Assembly (NCBI RefSeq): GCF_036884655.1
Contig: NC_088344.1
Coordinates: forward strand, 36,802,501-36,866,500
Source of the DNA: Musa acuminata AAA Group
Taxonomy: Eukaryota > Streptophyta > Magnoliopsida > Zingiberales > Musaceae
Length of the DNA: 64,000 nucleotides
Direction: 5' to 3'
Below are positions 1 through 10,598 of this stretch, piece after piece. The notes under the pieces were generated by a model that ran no database searches, was not told the DNA's origin, and worked only from the letters and a program-made list of their open reading frames with translations. Position 1 is the stretch's first letter, and each line of letters opens with the position of its first letter. Both the position numbers and the translations under genes were made by a program.

Positions 1-1567
1 AGCATCCTGAGCACATCACAATGAATGGATTGTGTTACACAAAACATCAGCTCAAAATAAATAGTAGATTCTCTGTAACATACTGGAAAAGATCATTCAG
101 GCCACATCCAGATGTACAAAGTAAAAAATAAAAATTTTCTTCTTGAAAGAGACATCTACAACATTCAGGTAGGGAATTAAAAGACTTACTCAACTGAAAA
201 ATATATTAGCATGAGTGATCCTATATTCCCTTTTCTAAACCATCTAATGAAGAAAACCAACTTGTCTCATGCCGCAACTTTGAAAAGGGCCTATACTGAC
301 ACATTTGTTTATCCTAAGAAATAAGTGTATTATCTTTATTAGACCGGAGTCAAAACATAATAAAGAAACTTTGCAATCACACAACAATAACAAAAAGTCA
401 ACAAGCCATAATGTCCCAACTAGTGAGGCCAGGTACATGGACTCTTCCCGTAATTGGGCTAGCCCCTTGCTTCCAAACAATTGACTTGACTAAAAAGCTG
501 AAAACATTTCCGATCATTTGGTTGTGCATGTCGCCCTATTCTTCCTTTCAGCTCTTCTCTAACAAATGATCCTTGTACAGGTTCAGTCCAGCAACCCCAC
601 AACCAGAAACAAAACCATTTACCATCAGATTAAATTGCAGTATTAAGTATTGCAACTCTTTAAATTAGTTCTCTTCCAAGTTTCATAACCTCAGAACATC
701 AGTTTACTCCTTAAACAAAGAAAATTCACACTTCATTTATTTGTTTCAATGTATTTCATCTTCTAATCCCTCTATTACAAAATATAATAGTTATGACATC
801 TCATGATTTTAAATTGCATTTCAAAATTTTATTACCGTTGTAAAATTTTCTCCTACAGCAGTTGGTTGGTTTTTCTGTACCTTTAATCTTCATGGAGTTC
901 TCTTGACATGTTTGAATCCTGCGTTGGTTACAGTCGTGTTTTCCTGTTTGTATTTGTTCTGATTCATATACATCATGCAGTTAACATGTATCCTGATCTT
1001 ATTGGCTATCTTTTTTTTGAATTTCATCATTACAAGAACTATATGCAATATACAGCAATCAACATATCAAAACCTCAACGTCTGGCGTGGAAAAGATTGT
1101 GGACAAATTAAAAGAGTCGTGAATGTATCCAGCATCCATGTTGAAAAAGAATTGGCAGAAATAAGCTACAAGGAACCAAATGCGATAAGGTTCCTCCTAG
1201 ACTCGAAATAATTAAATAGCTTGGTGAGCACATGTAGATATCGCATCTGTTCTCCGATAATCAATGATTCTAAACTACAGAAAATTCTCTCGATTGATGA
1301 CGAGTAGTAAATGCAAAGGTGCAGAGGCTGGTAAAGCCACAAATGAGCCCAATCTAAGATCATTAATTCAGCATGAACCGAGGTGGTCCTTCACTCGAGC
1401 AGTGACTCAATCTAGGAGGAACCAGAACATTCATCGAAACTCCTCGTCTCACTCATGAAATCGTGTTTCTCGTTAACAAACGAATCACAAATTCTAGATC
1501 CCAGTACTCCAACCCTAAAAGATCTTTCGTAAAAAGAGCAGATTACTAGGAAAAGCAAAAGGACAAC
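1..1567. other. No exon recognised (intron or intergenic)
   Basis: Mostly AT-rich sequence with only short open frames on either strand. It lies downstream of the splice donor of the minus-strand first exon at 1568-1656, so at least part should be intron 1 of that gene, with later exons left of the window. I found no continuation exon, RNA gene or repeat here. Confidence 0.4.
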
Positions 1568-1656
1568 CTGGTGCGAGCAGCGAGGGGAGGGAAGTCGAAG
1601 ATGGGAGGAACCAACACCATTGGAGGGGGTTCTTCCTTGGCGAACAGATTGCCCAT
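1568..1656 (-). CDS. First coding exon of an OM47-like outer-membrane beta-barrel protein (partial)
   Basis: On the minus strand an ATG at 1656 opens 29 codons plus two bases, ending at a GT donor (GTTGTCC). The peptide starts MGNLFAKEEPPP and continues with a Pro-rich VPPIFDFPPLAAR stretch. From memory this matches the conserved N-terminus of the plant OM47-like family, VDAC-like beta-barrel proteins of the mitochondrial outer membrane; I cannot run a search to confirm it. A TATA-like box lies about 70 bp upstream, and a ten-residue upstream ORF (1678-1710) sits between the two. The remaining exons are not visible and presumably lie beyond the left edge. Sure of exon structure, moderately sure of family. 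Confidence 0.55.
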
Positions 1657-1720
1657 GTCTCTCTGGCTCTCGTTCTTTCACCCGCTTCCAAAGCAGCAGC
1701 TTCTTTCCATAGCGAAGCAC

Positions 1721-1730
1721 AATATATACT
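1721..1730 (-). promoter_or_regulatory. TATA box of the OM47-like gene
   Basis: Reads AGTATATATT on the minus strand, about 65-75 bp upstream of the ATG at 1656. Position and sequence fit a plant TATA box; the transcription start is not known. Confidence 0.45.
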
Positions 1731-1799
1731 CGCCCGCTTCCTTTGCTCAACTCACGACCGGTTCTAATCTTGCATCAACAATGGGTAACGGTTCTTGAT

Positions 1800-2319
1800 T
1801 CAGACCCCCGATCATTGATTGTATCGATCGGACCGAGTCAAAAGTGGTCGAATTGGAGGACCGGTTTGGCTTAATTAGACCCTACGGTTGGAGGTGGAGT
1901 CACTAGTCGCTTGAAATGGTTGCAATCGGCTCGGTACTGAGTCTAAATTGACACCATAACGCACATAAATAATATAATCAGGTCAATTTATTTATTTTAT
2001 GATATGGCTTTAATTTCTAATAAAAATATTATTAATAAATATATTATATTTTGATTTCTTTTGAGAATTCAAGTTTCCAGATTCCTCATATCAAAAAAAA
2101 TTTCTTTTGGTATTTAATCTTATTTATTATCTATATGATTATTTCTCTTCTTTTTTTTTTTCTCTTCTTTCTAATCGATCTAGAATATAAAATTAAAAAT
2201 ATTCTAGTCAAGTAACCATTGATTAGCTACTAACTAAGAGATCCATGTTTTAGTGGGTTCTCTTTGATTAATGAATGAAAAGCGACATATATATGATTTA
2301 ATAATATTTTAATTAACAA
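1800..2319. other. AT-rich spacer, nothing recognised
   Basis: Intergenic sequence, increasingly AT-rich, upstream of the OM47-like gene. No open frame or repeat could be supported. Confidence 0.4.
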
Positions 2320-3062
2320 TATTTTATTCTTCAAGATTAAGGAAATTCTATCTCAATGCAATAGCTTATGTTCATGAAGCACATCTAGGATGAGTTGAGT
2401 CTATGGTGCTCACGATCGAGCAAGGATATGTCATGCTTATGTTCGAACAAAGATGTCTAACTAATTCTTCGATATGTCGATCAATTTTTCAACATATCAA
2501 TCAATCTTATAATGCATTGATCAATTCTTGAAATATGATCCTCAAGCTGTTCTGGCACAACGTCTAATCTTATATAGCTCGATATGTAATCCTTTGGCTC
2601 GATAATTGATCCTTCGATGATGATTCATATCCTTAATCGAAAATATTTAATCTGAGTAGCATATAAAACAAATATATAGAGAATGCACATTTGTTCGGTC
2701 CAAGAATCATAATCTTTTCTTGATCTTGAAGTTTTATTCTTCGAGATCAAGGAAATTCTATCTTAATGCAATATCCTTTGATTGTGTACGTGAAGTACCT
2801 CTAGGATGACTTGAGCCTATGGCGCTCGCACACGAGGAAGAATGTATCGTGTTTGTGGTTGAGAAAAGATGCCAACTAATTCTTCGATATGTCAATTAAT
2901 TTTTCAACGTATCGATTAATCCTATAATAGATTGATCAATTCTTGAACTTGAAATATGATCCTTGAGGTTAATCCTTAGACTCAACATCTAATCTTATAA
3001 CCCTTTGGCTCGACAATTGATCTTTCGACGATGATACATCATATCCTTAATCAAAATATCTC
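2320..3062 (+). repeat. Two-copy direct repeat, unit about 409 bp
   Basis: Two diverged copies lie in tandem, starting near 2323 and 2732. Each begins with a TTATTCTTC-A/G-AGAT-A/C-AAGG segment, contains several short ATATGTCGATCAAT-type motifs, and ends with TTGGCTCGA-A/C-AATTGATC and ATATCCTTAATC. A short third piece (CCTTTAGCTCGATAATTC) follows at about 3070. No coding capacity. It abuts the GC-rich element on its right and may be its degenerate flank. Confidence 0.6.
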
Positions 3063-3109
3063 CTATAATCCTTTAGCTCGATAATTCTACTTTTTTACCT
3101 CATTGATAA

Positions 3110-3840
3110 GGTATATTTTGGTCCCCAGACAAATTGCCGATAACGTCACGTGCCACGTCCCAACCGGTGTCGTCTGACGTCGCTCAGATATTTCCCAAGA
3201 CGCCAGTGCGTCAGAGAGGTCGTCCCATCCTATGAGGGTCAGCGGTCACACCGAATCGAGATGCAACCGATCCTCGCAGGATAGTATACAAATCCCTGGC
3301 CGACACCCGACCAAGGGGGAAAGAAATCAATACAAAAACACACCATTGACTTGCTCGTCAGAGGGGCCAAAGTCGAGAATCACCCGACGAAGGCTATTTT
3401 TGCAGGAAGATGACCGTCCACGACCAGCGAGTGTCTTAACCCGGGAATCGCCATCCAGTGTACGAGGACGCGCTGACAACCACCCCGGAGACGGAGAGAC
3501 GTGACCCGTCATAGACGGCGCCCGGATCGGCGAACCGAGGAACGCTAATCAACACCCCCCTCGCGAGGACCCGGTTGACCCCTCCAGCTCAGCTCTTGCC
3601 CGAGCCGCTCCGGAACGATCACCCCGAGCAGTGAGCATCTCGACCCAGAAGACACCTTCCCCCACACAAAGGGGGAGTAGTGAGTCGGCCCGAATCCTGA
3701 TCAACGCCAACCAGTACTCCTTCCTGAGGGCACGACCACCTCATCATCCTACTCACTCCGCAAGAAGCTCCTGACATTGGCCCGTGGACCTAATAGTGCT
3801 AATTCATCAGTCGTGGTACTTTTGTTCACTAACACTCATG
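3110..3840 (-). mobile_element. GC-rich LTR-like retroelement fragment, copy 1
   Basis: A sharply GC-rich island in AT-rich surroundings. Its minus strand from about 3540 to 3330 matches the plus strand at 58913-59110. Shared segments include GCGCCGTCTATG, CGTCTCTCCGTCTCC, TGCAAAAATRGCCTTCGTC and GGGTGATTC, in the same order and spacing. Two dispersed copies in opposite orientation show that this is a repeat and not a gene. Composition resembles a Ty3/Gypsy LTR, but no polymerase domain is present and ends and target duplication were not found. Confidence 0.6.
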
Positions 3841-4617
3841 TAATTAATTCTTTAGGAAAGATATTTCTCAAACGTGTGAAATCATACTTGCGGCATTGCA
3901 GTTGTTGATCTCTAGAGCATTTCTCGGAAAGCGATGGCACCTCTTTCTCTTCGTCCTGTTGTTCTTCATGACATCCGACTTCCTGCACCTCACTTCCATG
4001 CAATATAGATACCCTATATATGGAAGTTCACAGGCTTGTTGCATTTATCTCTTAGAAAACATATGTAAAAAAGCTTGCGTTGAATGATTCGATAAAGCTA
4101 ATGTGGGTTCAGAATGCTGAGAGATGGCTGCTATATAATTAATTATCTGGCAAATAGCTCCACAAAAGGTAATTGTGTTTCTTTGATCTGAGTCACACCA
4201 GGCAACAAGGAAACCCACATGGTAGATTGTATTGACTCTTCCCATGCTCTTGGGGTTTATAAGCAAGCTTACGCTTTTATATCCCACGTCGCGGTTCTTC
4301 TGATATCATCATGCACAACTAGCGTTGAGAGCTCAAAACCTTCCACGCATGCCATGACAGACGAGCGAACTGTGTTGCAGGAAACAACAGCCTAAAAGCA
4401 ATGAACGTAATTGACGTTGCTCGGTGACCGAGTAGACTTTCCAAGTTATATCTTCTGCCAACCTCCTCCACCTTCTCTAACCAAAGTAGTAGACTAACTA
4501 TAATGAAGGGGAGGAGAACTCAACCTTAGTGGGGTGAGTTTGTCTCGTATGGGAAGCGAACATGGCGCAATCGACGATCGTGAAGTTTCTTCTTCCCTAG
4601 AAAAGTAGAGATAAGTT
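3841..4617. other. Spacer between two retroelement fragments
   Basis: Contains short open frames (for example 25 codons from ATG at 3933) that I do not recognise. An ATCCCACGTCGC string near 4281 resembles a plant snRNA upstream element but has no TATA or snRNA body at the right distance. Confidence 0.3.
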
Positions 4618-5162
4618 AATATTGTTGGTGTAAACAACTTTAAGCCGTGGCCTCGGGGACGACACGGCTTGGTTCGGGTTCGGATGGTGGGGGATTTTCT
4701 CGGGATGACCCTTGAGCCCGCTGAGGTGGCCGACTGTGATGGTCTGATTGGGACGGGGTCGCTGTTTCCTCCGGGAGGGAACTCCTCGCCTAGGCGTTTA
4801 GTGGGAGGCCTTCGTCTTCGCACATGCACACAGATCAGGTCGGGAGAGCTCGGCCCGACCCCTCCGACGATCAAGTTAGCGAATAGTCATAGGAGGTTTT
4901 TCTCTCCCCTTTTCCTCGGAGCGCGAGGGTTACCGTTGCCTGATGCGCCCGCTCATATAGAGCAGGATCGTACTTCTGATAGCGTCTGACATCGATGTTG
5001 GCGCGGCGTGAGGGATCGAGCCTGAGCAGGATGTTAATGTGCCTCGGTCGGTGTTTCGGTCCGTGTTGACCAGGTGCTGTCAGATCAACAGAGGCGCGAG
5101 GCATCATCTGGGGCAGCTGACATCACCCGAGTCTTATTGTCATTATTACCCTCATCAAATAT
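4618..5162. mobile_element. Solo LTR with 5-bp target duplication
   Basis: The element occupies 4623-5157 (535 bp). It begins TGTTGGTGTAAAC, ends CCCTCATCA, and so has canonical TG...CA termini. The five bases AATAT directly precede it (4618-4622) and directly follow it (5158-5162), as expected for an LTR retrotransposon insertion. There is no internal region, so it is best read as the product of recombination between two LTRs. The interior is GC-rich, resembling the neighbouring fragment at 3.1-3.8 kb in composition only. Confidence 0.7.
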
Positions 5163-7423
5163 TATTATTATTGAAATTTATAAATATTTGTTTATTTTTA
5201 TTTATTGTTGGGTCTGTATGTCTATGATTATATTATAATTACATGAGAAGACACAACGAAAATGTGAAGATGACAATGAGACCCACAAAATCAACGATCG
5301 TGATATACGAAGATGTGTCGAAATACCGACAGAACTGATATTCAAAATTCTTTCTCATCTTATCGGAAAGGATCTCCTTGTGGTCCAACAATTGCAATTT
5401 TGTTTTGTATGATTAAAATTGAGAAATCAATTTTCAAGCAAACTTCACTTCACAATAAAAGTCTGAAGGTAGATGTTTGACTTCTTCTTGAAAGTGATAT
5501 TAAAGTGCTCATGTATTTGATGTTTTTTTTGTTGTTGATGTTTCTTACCTCTATCTTTTCATGATAGTTTCAACTCTTACTACATGATACTAAAGTTTTT
5601 CATCGGTATGAGAGAAATCATTAAACTCATGCTCCACATGAGTCAACAACTCGAGAGAAAAATTCATCATCGAAGTTTAGTTATGTTGAAGCAAGAGTTA
5701 ATTTTGACACAACATGGTCCCTCCTAATTGAGAGAGAGAGAGAGCTTCCTTGGAAAACGTGTAACTATTTGAGTTGACGCAATAGTTAATTTTGAGATAA
5801 TTACATAAAATTATTAGCTATTATTTGATCGTGAAGACGTGCACTGAGTCATTCGACGTTGTAGTTACGATGTAAAGGCTTACATCGACATCAAAAAGTT
5901 CTTACCATCATTCGAGATCGAATGTTCTCTTTTACTAGCATCAAGTCAACATCACTATTGGATACTCATTTGATTTGATATAAGATAAGATTTTTTTAAT
6001 TATATGAGAAAATCTCACTTATAAAAGATAAGATTTCTTAATTATACGAGGAAATCTCTCCGTTCTGTTCAGAAAAATAAGGGAAATCTTCTTCCTAATC
6101 TGTATAAATAGGAGAGGGAACATGTTAATATATTCAAGTTACTTCAGAAAAACGAAGTTTCGCTCTTGCCTTTGGCCAACGACCAACCTCGTTATATAAA
6201 TAGGAGAGGGAACATGTTAATGTATTCAAGCTACTTCACTTCTTCAATAATTGTTCTTATCTTCTATTATTTCTATCATGACCAACGTATCTTATCTTCT
6301 ATTATTTTTATCATGACCAACGTGTAGGATTAACAAGATGTAAGGTGGCAAAAATATTATAACTCTTAAAAAATATATGAGAAATAACATAAAAGTTCAG
6401 ATTTCAAACTCATAAATAAGGATAAGTTAGTCTATATTATATTTTAAAATATTATTATTATTTATATATGATTATAATACTTTAATATAGGGTTATAATA
6501 ATTTTTGAATGTACAAAAAAAACATTATAACCCTATCGAAAGACATCATAACTCAGATCGATTTCATGATTTTTTTTTACTTTATTAGGGATATTTTAGA
6601 GATATAAAAATTAAGATATTAGTGAAAAAGATATAAAAATTCGCTCATCTTTTTCTTTATGAACCCTTTATTATTTCTGTTAAGAATAAAATAAAAAAAT
6701 ATTATCTTTGATATGATGCTCCCTATTTATATACGTTAGAAGGAATAATTTTTCTTGACGAATCTATGATATTTCGTCGTGTAGTTAGAAAAAATCTTAG
6801 TTGACATCCAACTCACGCAACCTTTCAGAGAACCTTTGTGGAACGCACCTGTCACCGCCTCAGTCTCCCTCGCTGTCGCGGCTGATGCCGGTGAGTTACT
6901 TGCTGCGGAAGCTGTTCGGGGACGAAGGAACCAGAGAAAGAGGCTGATGATGTTCAAACGCGAAAAGATCCGCGTCCGTAAAGTGACCACCGAGTTGACC
7001 ATAATATAGAATGATAAGAGACGATTCATTTAGTACACGATGACACACGTGGAGCCAATAGAATAATGGAATAAAGGTGTGCTTTCCCTGCAGAAGACAA
7101 CGAAGCGTCGTCGGTTCATATGATCCAAAGCCCTTTAAATGCCCAAGTAAATGCTTGCAAATGGAAATAGAGGAGGAGGCTTCTCCGCAAGTTCCTGTCG
7201 TTTGCTTAGCTGGGATAGCTTCGCCAAAAGGATCGGAACAACACTGTCATCCACACTGAGGCCGACCCACATCTCGGTCAAATTGGATCGCAGGCGCCGG
7301 TATAGTGGGCCGCGTTACTGTACGGGCGCGGCTTCACGCCTCATCCACCTTCCCTCCTATCCGCGGCCGGCAACCGTCCCTGAACCTTCCGTCCCCCTTC
7401 CTCTCAGCTTCTCTAATCCTTGG
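5163..7423. other. AT-rich intergenic region upstream of the ACA gene
   Basis: Includes the short tandem duplications listed at 6103-6323. A GC-richer patch at 6830-6960 carries a plus-strand mini-frame (MPVSYLLRKLFGDEG, then stop) that I do not recognise and do not call. From 7080 the composition rises toward the ACA promoter. Confidence 0.35.
6103..6323 (+). repeat. Two nested short tandem duplications
   Basis: A segment of about 43 bp (TATAAATAGGAGAGGGAACA...) occurs at 6103-6145 and again at 6194-6238. Directly after it a unit of about 34 bp (ATCTTCTATTATTT...CATGACCAACGT) occurs at 6255-6288 and 6289-6323. Each pair differs by only a few bases. Confidence 0.7.
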
Positions 7424-7432
7424 CCATATAAG
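7424..7432 (+). promoter_or_regulatory. TATA-like box of the ACA gene
   Basis: CCATATAAG lies about 92-100 bp upstream of the ATG at 7524, the usual distance for a plant core promoter with a short leader. Confidence 0.45.
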
Positions 7433-7523
7433 CACCGTGGAGTCGGAGGGAGCATGTTCATCTCAGCTTTCTCGTCCCGTTGGATTTGGTAGCATTCGTT
7501 GCTTTGAGCCTCTGTTTTAGCCA

Positions 7524-10500
7524 ATGGATTGCACTACGCTTCTCATCGCTTCCGGTCGCCGCGTGCCCCACAGGCGATGGCGCGTTGCCTTCGCCATGAT
7601 CTGCTCCTGCCGCGCCATATACTCCCTCGCGAAGAAGCAGTTCGCTAGCGTGCTCCGCAGCCCCTCCTTCGTCGTCCTCGAGGTCAGCGCCGATGATGAC
7701 GCCGATCACCGATCGAAACCGTCCTTCTCCCACGTCGAGACCGACAGCCTCAAGTCTCTCGTCAAGGAGCGGAGGCTCGAGGACCTGCGCCGCCTCGGCG
7801 GGGCCGCCGGTCTCGTCGGTACGCTGGACTCTGATAAAGAGGCTGGCATAATCGGCAGCGGCAATGACCTCCGAGCCCGGAGGGAGGCCTTCGGCTCCAA
7901 CAGTTACCCCAGGCCGAAACCCAAGGGATTCTTCCGGTTCCTCTACGAGGCGCTCAACGACTTCTTCCTTCTCATCCTAATGGGCTGCGCCATCGTCTCT
8001 CTCGCCTTCGGCATTAAGGAGCACGGAATCAAAGAAGGGTGGTACGATGGCGCCAGTATTTTCCTGGCCATCATCTTGGTCTCCGTCGTCTCCGCCGTCA
8101 GCAACTTCCGCCAGACGAAGAGGTTCGACAGATTGTCCGCCGAATGCAACGACATCAACGTCAGCGTCGTCCGCGACGGGCACCGGCAGGACGTCTCCAT
8201 CTCCGACGTCGTCGTCGGGGACGTCGTCTTCCTGAAGATTGGCGACCAGGTGCCGGCCGACGGAATCTTCCTCCAAGGGCATTCTCTACAGATCGATGAA
8301 TCGAGCATGACGGGCGAGAGCGATCCCGTCGATATCGACGCCAGTAAGAACCCGTTCCTCACATCCGGTGTCAAGGTCATCGATGGATACGCCTCCATGC
8401 TCGTCACCGGGGTCGGCATGGACACGACGTGGGGGGAGATGATGAGCACCATCACCCGAGAGACGTCGGAAGCGACGCCGCTCCAGGAGCGGCTCGACAA
8501 GCTGACGTCCAGCATCGGGAAGATCGGCATTGTGGTGGCGGTCCTAGTCTTCGCCGTGCTTATGATCCGTCATTTCACTGGGAGCACCAAGGACGAGAAC
8601 GGGCAGCCCAAGTTCGACAAAGACAAGGCGACCGCCTCCAATGTCATCAGCGCCATCGTGAGTATTTTCCAGGATGCAGTCACGATCATCGTGGTAGCGA
8701 TCCCGGAAGGGCTGCCGTTGGCGGTGACGCTGACGCTGGCCTTCTCGATGAAGAGGATGATGAAGGACAACGCCATGGTTCGGATGCTTTCAGCCTGCGA
8801 GACGATGGGCTCGGTGACCACCATTTGCACCGACAAAACAGGAACGCTGACGCTGAATCAAATGAAGGTCACCAAATTTTGGATTGGCAACGAAGAAGGC
8901 GGTCCAATGGGCAGCGGCGGCAGCACCCCCTTCGTCGCTCCAAGAGTTCTTTCGTTGCTTCGTCAAGCAGTCGGGCTGAACACTACTGGCAGCGTCTATC
9001 GAGCTAACGCAACGGCAGAGCCAGAAATCTCAGGTAGTCCGACCGAGAAGGCTCTTCTTTCATGGGCAGTCTTGGATCTTGGCATGGACATGGGGGAAAT
9101 GAGGAGGAAGTGCAGCGTCATTCATGTCGAGGCCTTCAATTCCGAAAAGAAGCGAAGCGGAGTTCTGGTGCAAGAGGAAGGGAGCAGAGCAACGATAACA
9201 CACTGGAAGGGAGCTGCCGAGATGATCTTGATTCGATGCTCGCACTACTTCGACAGGAACGGGAGCGTCCGAGATATAGACGCTGAGTCGAGGATGAAGT
9301 TTGAGGAGGTTATCAGAGGCATGGCTTCCTCTAGTCTTCGGTGCATCGCCTTTGCCTACAAAGACACAGAAGCAGAGGATCATCTCCATGTTGATCAAGA
9401 AGAGACTCCGAGGTTAGATGACGACGGGCTCACCTTGCTGGGTTTGGTCGGCCTGAAAGACCCGTGTCGTCCCGAGGTGGAATCAGCGATCGGTGCTTGC
9501 AGGCGCGCCGGAGTTGCCGTCAAAATGATCACAGGGGACAACGTGTTCACAGCCAGAGCCATCGCCGTCGAGTGCGGGATAATCGGAGCCGATGACTCTG
9601 GTGGATCGGTTGTCGAAGGGCAGGAGTTCAGAAATTATTCGGCAGAGGAGCGAATGGAGAAAGTCGATCAGATCCGAGTCATGGCGAGGTCGTCTCCTTT
9701 CGATAAGCTGCTCATGGTGCAGTGCTTGAAGGAAAAGGGCCATGTCGTCGCAGTCACCGGAGACGGGACCAACGACGCACCGGCACTGAAGGAAGCCGAC
9801 GTGGGGCTGTCGATGGGCATCCAAGGCACCGAAGTCGCGAAGGAGAGCTCAGACATCGTCATCCTGGACGACAACTTCAGCACGGTGGTCACCGTCATGA
9901 GATGGGGAAGGTGCGTCTACAACAACATCCAAAAGTTCTTACAGTTTCAGCTCACGGTAAACATTGCCGCACTGGTCGTCAACTTCGTGTCCGCCATCAG
10001 CACCGGCGAAGTTCCATTGACGACCGTGCAACTCCTGTGGGTGAATCTGATCATGGACACCATGGGTGCTCTGGCTTTGGCCACCGACAAACCCACCAAG
10101 GAGTTGATGACGAAGCAGCCGGTAGGCCGGACGGAGCCGCTCATCACCAACATCATGTGGAGGAACCTGGCAGCACAGGCCACGTTCCAGATTGCAGTGC
10201 TGCTGGTGTTTCACTTCAGAGGGGAGTCCATATTTGGGGTGAGCGAAGAGGTGAACAACACGTTGATCTTCAACACCTTCGTCCTCTGCCAAGTCTTCAA
10301 TGAATTCAACTCGAGGAAGCTGGAAAAGAAGAACGTGTTCGAGGGGATGCATCAGAACAAGCTCTTCCTGGGGATAGTGGCGGTCACCATAGTCTTGCAA
10401 GTCATGATGGTGGAGTTCTTGAGGAAATTTGCAGACACGGTGAGGTTGGATTGGGGACAGTGGGGGATCTGCCTTGGCATTGCGGCTTTCTCATGGCCGA

Positions 10501-10598
10501 TTGGTTGGCTCGTCAAGTGCATCCCGGTTTCTGACACCCCATTTCTGGAGCTGGTCATCCATCACATTAGAGCGAGTAGGATACCTTCATGTCTATAG
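7524..10598 (+). CDS. ACA: Calcium-transporting ATPase, plasma-membrane type (P2B, autoinhibited)
   Basis: One uninterrupted 1024-residue frame, normal for the family. It pumps Ca2+ out of the cytosol at the cost of ATP. Visible motifs: TGES 263-266 (actuator), PEGL 394-397 in the M4 ion site, DKTGT with the phosphorylated Asp at 437, KGAAE 562-566 in the nucleotide-binding domain, TGDNVFTAR near 670, and TGDGTNDAPAL from 745 (hinge). Hydrophobic pairs lie before the actuator and around 330-350 and 380-410, with four or more C-terminal segments from 805 on. The basic, Trp-containing N-terminus (RRWRVAFAMICSCR, 17-30) is where calmodulin-binding autoinhibitory sequences sit in plant ACAs. Lack of introns and a short N-terminus resemble the ACA12/ACA13 group. 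The first ATG was chosen because it keeps this regulatory segment. Confidence 0.95.
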   Translation: MDCTTLLIASGRRVPHRRWRVAFAMICSCRAIYSLAKKQFASVLRSPSFVVLEVSADDDADHRSKPSFSHVETDSLKSLVKERRLEDLRRLGGAAGLVGTLDSDKEAGIIGSGNDLRARREAFGSNSYPRPKPKGFFRFLYEALNDFFLLILMGCAIVSLAFGIKEHGIKEGWYDGASIFLAIILVSVVSAVSNFRQTKRFDRLSAECNDINVSVVRDGHRQDVSISDVVVGDVVFLKIGDQVPADGIFLQGHSLQIDESSMTGESDPVDIDASKNPFLTSGVKVIDGYASMLVTGVGMDTTWGEMMSTITRETSEATPLQERLDKLTSSIGKIGIVVAVLVFAVLMIRHFTGSTKDENGQPKFDKDKATASNVISAIVSIFQDAVTIIVVAIPEGLPLAVTLTLAFSMKRMMKDNAMVRMLSACETMGSVTTICTDKTGTLTLNQMKVTKFWIGNEEGGPMGSGGSTPFVAPRVLSLLRQAVGLNTTGSVYRANATAEPEISGSPTEKALLSWAVLDLGMDMGEMRRKCSVIHVEAFNSEKKRSGVLVQEEGSRATITHWKGAAEMILIRCSHYFDRNGSVRDIDAESRMKFEEVIRGMASSSLRCIAFAYKDTEAEDHLHVDQEETPRLDDDGLTLLGLVGLKDPCRPEVESAIGACRRAGVAVKMITGDNVFTARAIAVECGIIGADDSGGSVVEGQEFRNYSAEERMEKVDQIRVMARSSPFDKLLMVQCLKEKGHVVAVTGDGTNDAPALKEADVGLSMGIQGTEVAKESSDIVILDDNFSTVVTVMRWGRCVYNNIQKFLQFQLTVNIAALVVNFVSAISTGEVPLTTVQLLWVNLIMDTMGALALATDKPTKELMTKQPVGRTEPLITNIMWRNLAAQATFQIAVLLVFHFRGESIFGVSEEVNNTLIFNTFVLCQVFNEFNSRKLEKKNVFEGMHQNKLFLGIVAVTIVLQVMMVEFLRKFADTVRLDWGQWGICLGIAAFSWPIGWLVKCIPVSDTPFLELVIHHIRASRIPSCL

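Noticed and set aside
4275..4300. ATCCCACGTCGC resembling the upstream element of plant snRNA genes
   Set aside because: No TATA at the expected spacing and no U1-U6 or U3 body could be found on either side.
8429..10303. Long alternative frames inside the ACA gene (8429-9007, 9722-10303 plus; several minus)
   Set aside because: They overlap a strongly supported P-type ATPase frame and contain no recognisable domain.
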